From the NCBI GenBank assembly GCA_030613165.1, contig JAUWMN010000047.1, positions 1 through 8,546 on the forward strand: a stretch of 8,546 nt of DNA. Direction: 5' to 3'. Positions 1-6,098 of this stretch are shown here, piece by piece (position 1 is the stretch's first letter; every line of letters begins with the position of its first letter). The position numbers were made by a program, and so were the translations under genes. The stretch comes from Desulfobacterales bacterium. Its GTDB lineage: Bacteria; Desulfobacterota; Desulfobacteria; Desulfobacterales; C00003106. The notes below the pieces were generated by a model that saw only the letters and a program-made list of their open reading frames with translations, had not been told where the DNA came from and searched no databases.

Positions 1-1457
1 GGGAAATGTGCCATACACTTTATCAACGCAAGCTCTTCCGGTTCTGTCAATTGTGCAAGATCAACGGAATCTCCGAAAGATGGCAGACTTATCCCATCGG
101 CAAGGGCCTTTCTTAGTATGCTCGATATCCTGGCATGGACATACTGCACATAGTATACTGGGTTGTCATTTGACTGCTGTTTTGCCAGGTCCAGGTCAAA
201 ATCAAGAGGGCTGTCAAATCTCCGCGTCAAAAAAATAAAACGCGCCGCGTCCCTGCCGACCTCGTCTATAACAGCACGCAACGTAATGAATTCGCCGGTT
301 CGCGTGGACATCGCAACCTGCTTTCCACCACGAAGGAGATTAACCAACTGGATCAGGATGACTTTAAACTTTGCCTTTTCATATCCCATGGCTTCAACAC
401 AGGCGCTTATCCGCGGGATATACCCATGATGGTCAGCGCCCCAGATATCGATGATTTTGTCAAACTCCCGTTTCAATTTATCCTGATGATAGGCGATATC
501 CGAAGCAAAGTAGGTAGTAATTCCATTGGCCCTGACAACCACACGATCTTTTTCATCTCCGAAGTCAGTTGTGCGGAACCAATGCGCCCCATCTTTTTCA
601 TAGATTGTTCCCTGGTCCCTGAAACTTCGGAGCGCTTCCTCAACGGCGCCGGTGTCAAAAAGACTCTGTTCGCTGAACCAGTGATCAAACGTGACGCCAA
701 AGTCTATCAAATCTTCTTTTATTCCATCTAATATATTTGACGAGGCAATTTTTGCACAGAAATCCACAGCCTGGTCTTCAGGGATTTCCAGCAACCGCTG
801 TCCCTCCTTTTCAGAGATTGTCTGCGCTGTTTCCCGTATATAATCTCCCTGGTAACAATCTGTAGGGAAGTCAATGCTTGCACCATGAAGCTCTTGATAT
901 CTGAAAAATACCGAAAGCCCCAGCGTGCGGATCTGACGCCCCGAATCATTAATATAATACTCTTTTTCAGCCTCATACCCAGAAGCCCTTAAAATATTGC
1001 ACAGAGTATCCCCCACCGCCGCCCCTCTGCCGTGCCCGATGTGAAGAGGACCTGTGGGGTTGGCGCTTACAAACTCTATTTGTACCTTTACACCCTTTCC
1101 AATGTCGGAAGTCCCATAAGCATAATCTGCCTCGTGAATCTGTTTGAGCACCTTGTGCCAGTATTCATTGCTAATAAAAAAATTGATAAATCCCGGCCCT
1201 GCAATTTCTGTTCGGGCAAGGAGATGATCGGTATCGTTGATTGAATTCAGTATAGTTTTCGCAACTTCGCGTGGAGGACGTTTTTGGGATGCCGCCATGA
1301 CCATAGCGATATTTGTGGCAAAGTCACCATGCGCGGAGATCTTTGGCGCCTCTAATTCAACGGGAGGAACAGGAACTCGATTCAGGTCTCCTTTTTCAAA
1401 ACCCTGTTTTAGTGCTTGGACGATAAGTACCTTGAGTTTTTCTTTTACGTCTCCCAT
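1..1457 (-). CDS. argS: Arginyl-tRNA synthetase (partial, C-terminus off the left edge)
   Basis: This enzyme charges tRNA-Arg with arginine in the cytoplasm using ATP (class Ia synthetase). Reading the minus strand from the ATG at 1457 gives about 485 uninterrupted codons to the window edge; the family is usually 550-590 residues, so roughly the last 70-100 are missing. The N-terminal ArgS additional domain covers about residues 1-110. The class I signature PLHIGHGRG is at about 135-145 (HIGH at 139-142). The second signature region appears as GGKQVAMSTRTGEF, with MSTR at 383-386, a common degenerate form of KMSKS in ArgS. The visible C-terminal part (NPVYYVQYVHARISSILRK) is typical of the start of the anticodon-binding helical domain. 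The start fits the family, but the ribosome site is weak: a GAGGAA lies about 13 nt upstream. The gene diverges from alr across a spacer with a perfect palindrome. Identification is secure. Confidence 0.96.
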   Translation of the reverse strand, partial: MGDVKEKLKVLIVQALKQGFEKGDLNRVPVPPVELEAPKISAHGDFATNIAMVMAASQKRPPREVAKTILNSINDTDHLLARTEIAGPGFINFFISNEYWHKVLKQIHEADYAYGTSDIGKGVKVQIEFVSANPTGPLHIGHGRGAAVGDTLCNILRASGYEAEKEYYINDSGRQIRTLGLSVFFRYQELHGASIDFPTDCYQGDYIRETAQTISEKEGQRLLEIPEDQAVDFCAKIASSNILDGIKEDLIDFGVTFDHWFSEQSLFDTGAVEEALRSFRDQGTIYEKDGAHWFRTTDFGDEKDRVVVRANGITTYFASDIAYHQDKLKREFDKIIDIWGADHHGYIPRISACVEAMGYEKAKFKVILIQLVNLLRGGKQVAMSTRTGEFITLRAVIDEVGRDAARFIFLTRRFDSPLDFDLDLAKQQSNDNPVYYVQYVHARISSILRKALADGISLPSFGDSVDLAQLTEPEELALIKCMAHF

Positions 1458-1486
1458 GTTCTTACAATATTCCTCGTTTCAACAAA

Positions 1487-1517
1487 ATAATCTCGTAAAA
1501 AATTTTTACGAGATTAT
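1487..1517. repeat. Perfect 31-bp palindrome in the argS/alr divergent spacer
   Basis: Two perfect 15-nt arms (ATAATCTCGTAAAAA and its exact reverse complement) flank a single central A. The palindrome ends 30 bp upstream of the argS ATG and about 140-180 bp upstream of the alr start. Because the flanking genes diverge, it cannot be a shared end-of-gene terminator. As DNA it could be an operator for a dimeric regulator. As argS leader RNA it would form an AU-rich hairpin followed by UUUUG, so an attenuator-like role is also possible. The structure is seen directly; the function is not known. Confidence 0.85.
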
Positions 1518-1604
1518 CGTGTGTTTCTCAAAGCAAATTTTATTTTCTTGTAATGTTTTTTCAAAATCAAGTCAAGTATCAAAGATACTGTACTCAAAAA
1601 CTCC

Positions 1605-1633
1605 TTGCTTCATAAACCAATATGTAACATTAT
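1605..1633 (+). promoter_or_regulatory. Possible weak sigma-70-type promoter for alr
   Basis: TTGCTT (1605-1610) and CATTAT (1628-1633) are separated by 17 nt and match the TTGACA/TATAAT consensus at three and four of six positions. They lie in an AT-rich stretch about 30 nt upstream of the first alr ATG. A small stem, AGTATC-aaa-GATACT, is just upstream at 1575-1589. The match is poor and could be chance in AT-rich DNA. Confidence 0.2.
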
Positions 1634-1660
1634 TTATTTAGTTATCCATTCTGGCGTGGT

Positions 1661-2818
1661 ATGTTAAATGATTTTGTACCCCTAATTTGCGCACATATGA
1701 CATCAAACATTGTTACCATAGATCTTTCAGCGCTTCGACACAACTTCAAAAAAGTTAAAGAATGGATTGGGCCTTCAGCTCGTATTCTGTGTGTTGTTAA
1801 ATCCGATGCTTACGGGCATGGTATGCTTCCTGTTGCAAAGGTTTTGGAATCGATAGGTACGGACTATTTTGGGGTATTTGAAGCCGAGGAAGGGATAGTC
1901 TTGAGAGAGGCCGGAATTCGCGCGCCTACCCTTGTTTTGAAAGGGATTGACGCAGACGAAATTCCTGCGGCGGTAGAATACGACCTCACCCCGGGAGTAT
2001 TTGATTTAGGTATAATAGAACAGCTGTCCGACTATGCTTTGAAACACGGGAAGGTCGTCCCCATTCACATTAAAGTAGACACCGGCATGGGCCGGATAGG
2101 TGTCCCATGGGAGGAGACGGCGGCTTTTATAAAGACGCTCCTGCATATGAAAGGGGTTGCGCCTACCGGTATATTTTCTCATTTTTCTGTCGCTGATGAG
2201 CCCGACCACCCTTTTACCGACGTGCAGCTGGAACGATTTCGAAAAGTGGTTGCCGTGGCTCATGATCTTGGTATAAAGAATCCCGAAATCCATATCGCGA
2301 ACAGTGGCGCTATATTGAATCACAAGGGGCTTGAAAACCATCTTTTCAGGCCGGGGATTATCCTGTACGGCTCTCCTCCTTCCGCGGCATGCCCGCATAT
2401 AGACGAGCTGAAACCTGTTATGAGCTTCAGGTCCCGAGTTGTTCAGGTAAAAACGGTCAACCGGGGAGCTTCTATCAGTTACGGGCGAACCTATATAGCC
2501 GAAGCTCAACGCGTAATCGCTACTATACCTGTTGGATATGATGACGGATACAGTCGTCTCCTTTCCAACAAAGGGGGGGCGCTGATTCGGGAAAAACGTG
2601 CGCCGATAGTTGGAACGGTCTGTATGAATTTGACCATGGTTGATGTGACCGATATAGAGAGTGTATCACCTGGAGATGAGGTAGTCCTCTTAGGAAGACA
2701 GGGCGCCGACTGCATTACCGCTGAAGAGATCGCGGAACAGAGCGGAACTATCAGTTACGAAGTCTATTGTAGCATTGGCAAGAGTAATAAGCGTTGTTAT
2801 ATTGGTGATGTTTCATGA
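1661..2818 (+). CDS. alr: Alanine racemase
   Basis: This PLP enzyme interconverts L- and D-alanine in the cytoplasm and supplies D-Ala for peptidoglycan. The PLP-lysine motif VVKSDAYGHG is at residues 45-54 (Lys47). An N-terminal alanine-racemase barrel follows, then the C-terminal domain with SYGRTY, whose Tyr274 is the expected second catalytic base. The VGTVCM motif precedes TMVDVT near residue 320; its usual Asp is Asn323 here. The C-terminus YEVYCSIGKSNKR resembles deltaproteobacterial versions. Two starts are possible. ATG 1661 gives 385 residues and has a poor GGCGTGG just upstream. ATG 1697 gives 373 residues beginning MTSNIVTIDLSALRHN, which fits the family N-terminus better but has no visible Shine-Dalgarno. 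I keep the longer form but consider 1697 at least as likely. The stop overlaps the ATG of the next gene by 4 nt, implying translational coupling. Confidence 0.95.
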   Translation: MLNDFVPLICAHMTSNIVTIDLSALRHNFKKVKEWIGPSARILCVVKSDAYGHGMLPVAKVLESIGTDYFGVFEAEEGIVLREAGIRAPTLVLKGIDADEIPAAVEYDLTPGVFDLGIIEQLSDYALKHGKVVPIHIKVDTGMGRIGVPWEETAAFIKTLLHMKGVAPTGIFSHFSVADEPDHPFTDVQLERFRKVVAVAHDLGIKNPEIHIANSGAILNHKGLENHLFRPGIILYGSPPSAACPHIDELKPVMSFRSRVVQVKTVNRGASISYGRTYIAEAQRVIATIPVGYDDGYSRLLSNKGGALIREKRAPIVGTVCMNLTMVDVTDIESVSPGDEVVLLGRQGADCITAEEIAEQSGTISYEVYCSIGKSNKRCYIGDVS

Positions 2819-4110
2819 GAATAATGACTAAAGCGTTGCTGGTTGCTGATTGCTGGTTGCTGGTTGCGCGTTGCGGGTTGCGGGTTGTGCGGTACCGGGC
2901 GTTCGATAATGGATGCCTTAATGCGGTCAGTGCTTTTGTGGTATTTATTTCTCTAATCGTTTCATCGTCCCTTTTTGCGGAAGCTTCACCCCCGATTCTG
3001 GACCTTATTAAAGCAGATGATTCAATTCTCGTGGCAAATCGTACCGGGCATATACTCCTTGCGAAGAATGATGCCGTCAAAAGAATCCCTGCGTCAACAT
3101 TGAAGATCCTTACCGCACTTGCCGCGTTTCATTTCCTTGGAGAAGACTACAGGTTCACTACGGAATTTTATACTGATGACAAGGGCAACTTGAAGGTAAA
3201 AGGATATGGCGACCCGCTCTTGATTTCCGAGGTTCTACAGGAAATCACATCGCTGTTAGCCAAAAAGATTACACGATGTAATGGCCTCATAATAGACAAT
3301 TCTTATTTTTCTAAAGAGATTACAACCCCGGGGGCGTCATGTTCGGCCAACCCGTATGATGCCCCTCTGAGCGCTCTTTCGGCCAATTTTAATACAATCA
3401 ACTTTAAGCGGGATAGCAGCAGCCGGATTGTTTCCGCAGAACCTCAGACACCGATGATACCCTATGCAAGTGAAAAAATAGCAAAAAAAATTGAAAGTGA
3501 TCGCGTTTCACTATTTAAAGACAGCCGAGAAGCGAGTCTCTATGCGGGGCATCTTGTTTTATACTTTCTCAGAGAGAATGGCGTTACCGTTCCCGAAACT
3601 GTTCGCATGGGAACCGTGCTTCCCGAGGATAAACTTTTATACACCTATACCTCCCAGTTTGAGATAAAAGATGTAGCAGAAAAGCTATTCCGATTTTCCA
3701 ACAATTTTATAGCCAATCAGGTTGTAGTTGCCCTTGGCGCAAACGTCTTTGGGCCGCCGGGCACCCTGGATAAGGGAACCAGGGCAGTTTTAGATTACGC
3801 GCAAAATGTTCTCGGCTTGCACGGAATCCGATTTGTGGAGGGTTCGGGTATTTCGAGACAAAACAGACTTTCCGCGCGAGATATGCTTACAATTTTAAAA
3901 AAATTTGAACCGCATCGAAGTCTTCTGGTCAAAAAGGATAATATATATTATAAGACGGGTACATTGCACGGAATCCAGACAAGGGCCGGATACATAGAAA
4001 CAGAACCTGGCCCGTTGTATTTTGTCTTATTTTTAAAAACACCTGGAGTAAATGCCGATAGGTTAATAAACATGATTGTTAACGCATACATGAGCCCCGG
4101 CAAGCATTGA
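2815..4110 (+). CDS. dacB: D-alanyl-D-alanine carboxypeptidase/endopeptidase, PBP4 (S13) type
   Basis: This is a periplasmic low-molecular-weight penicillin-binding protein, expected to remove terminal D-Ala from, or cut cross-links in, peptidoglycan. All three active-site motifs are present: S94-T-L-K97 (in IPASTLK), S295-N-N297 and K380-T-G382. The family motif EGSGISRQNRLSARDM is near 342-357. The SxxK-SxN gap is about 200 residues, shorter than in E. coli DacB, so the inserted domains seem reduced. A signal peptide is visible in residues ~36-55 (hydrophobic AVSAFVVFISLIV, likely cleavage after SLFA). The ATG at 2815 overlaps the alr stop, with GGTGA six nt upstream. However, residues ~7-26 are encoded by a tandem heptanucleotide repeat and look unlike a normal N-terminus. 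An in-frame GTG at 2887 (405 residues) would give a cleaner signal peptide starting VRYRAFDN. The enzyme class is secure; the start and the exact activity are not. Confidence 0.9.
   Translation: MRIMTKALLVADCWLLVARCGLRVVRYRAFDNGCLNAVSAFVVFISLIVSSSLFAEASPPILDLIKADDSILVANRTGHILLAKNDAVKRIPASTLKILTALAAFHFLGEDYRFTTEFYTDDKGNLKVKGYGDPLLISEVLQEITSLLAKKITRCNGLIIDNSYFSKEITTPGASCSANPYDAPLSALSANFNTINFKRDSSSRIVSAEPQTPMIPYASEKIAKKIESDRVSLFKDSREASLYAGHLVLYFLRENGVTVPETVRMGTVLPEDKLLYTYTSQFEIKDVAEKLFRFSNNFIANQVVVALGANVFGPPGTLDKGTRAVLDYAQNVLGLHGIRFVEGSGISRQNRLSARDMLTILKKFEPHRSLLVKKDNIYYKTGTLHGIQTRAGYIETEPGPLYFVLFLKTPGVNADRLINMIVNAYMSPGKH
2835..2890. repeat. Imperfect tandem 7-bp repeat, eight units (GTTGCTG/GTTGCGG)
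   Basis: The stretch parses exactly into eight heptamers: GTTGCTG, GTTGCTG, ATTGCTG, GTTGCTG, GTTGCGC, GTTGCGG, GTTGCGG, GTTGTGC. It begins 20 nt after the dacB-like ATG. The total of 56 bp is not a multiple of three, so gain or loss of a unit would shift the frame relative to the 2815 ATG. Similar GTTGCTGG/GTTGCGGG runs are familiar to me as dispersed low-complexity elements in deltaproteobacterial and metagenomic genomes; that is a recollection, not a search result. Confidence 0.85.
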
Positions 4111-4134
4111 CTCTTTATTCAGATTTTTGTATCC

Positions 4135-4142
4135 AAAGGGGG
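4135..4142 (+). promoter_or_regulatory. Strong Shine-Dalgarno for the HTH/PAS gene
   Basis: AAAGGGGG lies nine nt before the ATG at 4152 and fixes that start. The 41-nt gap after the dacB-like stop contains no obvious terminator, so the regulator may be the third gene of the alr transcript. Confidence 0.7.
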
Positions 4143-4151
4143 TAAAGTAGA

Positions 4152-4877
4152 ATGAAAAAGCTCTTTTCAACTACCGAAGTAGCGGAACTTTGCCAGATTA
4201 GCCGCTTCACCGCATCCAAATGGGTAAGAGACGGGAAGATAAAGGGGGTTTCATTAGGGAGAAATTATAAAATTCCAGCGGACGAGCTTGTGCAATTTTT
4301 AAAAAAGTACAATTTCCCTATCCCCAAAGCGCTGAAAACCGGAGGGAAAGATTACGACCACACTCAAAAATACTGCTGGGAATATCACGCGGGGAGGGAA
4401 AACACAGCTCCCCATCAATGTAATGCCTGTCTCATCAAGCAGGCTGAAATACTCAATTGTTTTTTTGTGAGGATCGATGATTATCAGGAAAAAATTAAAT
4501 GCCCGATAGAGTGCTCTAAGTGCTCATACTTTTTAGAAAAGTTTGCGGATCACTTTGCCATCGTAAAAGCATTTGATGATCCGGCTGTCATCTGCACCAA
4601 CGGGACTATCCTTGCTGCAAACCAGGGTTTTTTAAAAATTAGTGGATTGACAAATGAAGCTGGTGTGACCGGTCAAAACTTTCTTGATTATCTATCCGAT
4701 TCTTCCAAAGAACATTTCTTGGCCTACAAGGACCAGGTAAGAGAGAACGATCCCTTACGGCCGGGAGATGTTACCGTTTCTTTTGTAGACACAAAAGGGG
4801 ACCAAAAAGATGTTCGCTTGTCGTGCAAGCGGCTAAAAAATATTCCGAATACTTTTCTGATCTTCTTTAAAGTGTAA
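4152..4877 (+). CDS. Excisionase-type HTH regulator with Cys-rich linker and PAS domain
   Basis: The 241-residue protein has three visible parts. Residues 1-55 are an excisionase/MerR-like winged helix: FSTTEVAELCQISRFTASKW, then a GKIKGVSLGRNYKIP wing, then DELVQFLKK. Residues 75-124 hold seven cysteines: C75-W76, C90-x2-C93, C103, and C117-x3-C121-x2-C124. This suggests bound metal or an Fe-S cluster. Residues ~135-241 resemble a PAS domain: an AIVKAFDDPAVICTNGTILAAN start, a GFLKISGL segment, a G-x-NFLDYLSD helix and a closing beta strand (NTFLIFFKV). No kinase, GGDEF or sigma-54 output follows, so the HTH is the only apparent output. It is probably a cytoplasmic one-component transcription factor sensing a ligand, redox state or metal. 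Target and signal are unknown. It follows the cell-wall pair by 41 nt and overlaps the convergent ftsY by 11 nt. Confidence 0.85.
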   Translation: MKKLFSTTEVAELCQISRFTASKWVRDGKIKGVSLGRNYKIPADELVQFLKKYNFPIPKALKTGGKDYDHTQKYCWEYHAGRENTAPHQCNACLIKQAEILNCFFVRIDDYQEKIKCPIECSKCSYFLEKFADHFAIVKAFDDPAVICTNGTILAANQGFLKISGLTNEAGVTGQNFLDYLSDSSKEHFLAYKDQVRENDPLRPGDVTVSFVDTKGDQKDVRLSCKRLKNIPNTFLIFFKV

Positions 4878-5916
4878 ACAGCGCGTCAACAAACTCTTTT
4901 GCGTCAAAATCCTGAAGGTCTTCTATCTGTTCCCCGATTCCGATGTACTGAAGAGGGATCTTTAGTTCGTTACAAATTCCTACCGCGATCCCCCCCTTGG
5001 CAGTGCCATCGAGCTTTGTCAAAGCAATTCCGGTAATATTAATCGCTTCGTGAAATACCTGCGCCTGTGAGATAGCATTTTGGCCAGTGGTAGCATCGAG
5101 CACCAAAAGGACTTCATGAGGTGCATCAGGGCATTTTCGACTGATCACTCTATGGATCTTTTGTAATTCTTTCATCAGGTTTACCTTTGTATGCAATCTC
5201 CCTGCGGTATCGATTATCACTACATCAACATTTCTCGCCTGAGCAGCCTCAATTCCGTCAAATACCACAGCAGATGGGTCTGAACCCGACTTTTGTCGGA
5301 TTACATCCGCTCCGACCCGTTCTCCCCATATTTCAAGCTGTTCAATAGCAGCGGCGCGGAAGGTGTCGCCTGCGATGAGCAGGACGTCCTTTCCTTCTTT
5401 CTTATACCTGGCTGCAATTTTTCCGATGGTGGGGGTTTTGCCGACTCCGTTCACTCCCACGACCAGAATTACATACGGTTTTTGGCGTGTTATCCTGGGA
5501 GGAGCCGGGGGAGACTGAAGAAACCCCATAATCTCGTCCACAAGGGTCTCTTTAAGTTGTTCCGGGTTGTTGAGAAGCTTTCGCGCTACCTTTTCCCGCA
5601 CATTCTCAATTAACTCCATGGTAGTCTGGACACCTATGTCGGATGTGATCAGGATCTCTTCCAGTTCTTCCAATAATGCATCGTCAATCTCTTTTTTCCC
5701 GAGGAATAGCCGATCCATCCGGCTTGCAAGTGTCGTTCGTGTTTTGGAGAGCCGGTCTCTTAACCGTTTGAAAAAACTTTGTTTGTTTTCAGAAGCTTCC
5801 GGTTCGGAAACCGCGCCAGGTTGTTCGGATGGTGCAACCGGCGCTTCGGTTACCGGAGTCTCTTCTTCCTGCTCTGATTCCTCCTCGTTTTTCTTCTTAA
5901 ACCAGTTAAATGCCAT
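4867..5916 (-). CDS. ftsY: Signal recognition particle receptor FtsY
   Basis: FtsY is the SRP GTPase receptor at the inner membrane. It pairs with Ffh-4.5S RNA to hand nascent membrane proteins to the translocon. Its 349 residues begin with a basic MAFNWFKKK and an acidic, Pro-rich A region (~10-45), followed by the helical N domain (~47-135) and the NG GTPase. G1 is GVNGVGKTPT (154-163), the DTFRAAAIEQL element is 184-194, DTAGR is 236-240, and TKLDGTAKGG is 300-309. The C-terminus (YIGIGEQIEDLQDFDAKEFV) is standard. The residue after GKT is Pro162, where most family members carry Thr; all other motifs are intact. The ATG at 5916 has AAGGGA immediately upstream and AGAGGA about 12 nt upstream. 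The gene lies downstream of parB on the same strand but is separated by 182 bp holding a REP-like repeat, so it may have its own promoter. Confidence 0.97.
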   Translation of the reverse strand: MAFNWFKKKNEEESEQEEETPVTEAPVAPSEQPGAVSEPEASENKQSFFKRLRDRLSKTRTTLASRMDRLFLGKKEIDDALLEELEEILITSDIGVQTTMELIENVREKVARKLLNNPEQLKETLVDEIMGFLQSPPAPPRITRQKPYVILVVGVNGVGKTPTIGKIAARYKKEGKDVLLIAGDTFRAAAIEQLEIWGERVGADVIRQKSGSDPSAVVFDGIEAAQARNVDVVIIDTAGRLHTKVNLMKELQKIHRVISRKCPDAPHEVLLVLDATTGQNAISQAQVFHEAINITGIALTKLDGTAKGGIAVGICNELKIPLQYIGIGEQIEDLQDFDAKEFVDALFTL

Positions 5917-6098
5917 TTCCCTTCGATTGTCCTCTTATTACTTTTCGTTTTTTCCTATCACAAACAAACCGTTTGCATGTCCGATCACAAGATTCTATCG
6001 CCCGCTCCTTTTAGTCGCTCGATGCCACAGAAGATCGCTGAGGGAATTACACACCCCGTCCGCTTCGCGTCCACCCCTCTCAAGAGGGGAATTTTTCA
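5917..6098. other. parB-ftsY spacer
   Basis: The 182-bp gap has two parts. Next to parB (about 6041-6095) is the REP-like palindromic element described separately. The remaining ~120 bp next to ftsY is probably its 5' region. On the minus strand there is a TTGTGA with a poor -10-like element 17 nt further on, too weak to call a promoter. No ORF with coding character was seen on either strand. Confidence 0.5.
6041..6095. repeat. REP-like dispersed palindromic repeat
   Basis: The core is a perfect hairpin, CCCCTCT-CA-AGAGGGG (6074-6089), followed on the plus strand by AATTTTT. It is preceded by CACCCCGTC and a CGC-TTC-GCG mini-stem. GAGGGAATT near 6040 echoes GAGGGGAATT at the other end. This pattern (ACACCCCGTC...CCCCTCTCAAGAGGGG) resembles a repeat I recall from many unrelated bacterial genomes, often near DUF559-type endonuclease genes; no such gene is present here. 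It begins four bases past the parB stop. On the parB strand the hairpin is not followed by a T run, so it is not a classical terminator for parB. Confidence 0.6.

Noticed and set aside
1032..1641. Two plus-strand open frames opposite the 5' end of argS and its upstream region
   Set aside because: The first lies wholly, and the second largely, antisense to clear argS coding sequence. Neither has family resemblance or a good ribosome site.
2006..2509. A 167-codon minus-strand open frame inside alr
   Set aside because: It is a shadow of the well-supported alr frame, with no recognisable domain.
6074..6095. Hairpin plus T-run as an intrinsic terminator
   Set aside because: The T-run is on the plus strand, where no gene ends. 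On the parB/ftsY strand no U tract follows the stem, so a repeat is the better reading.
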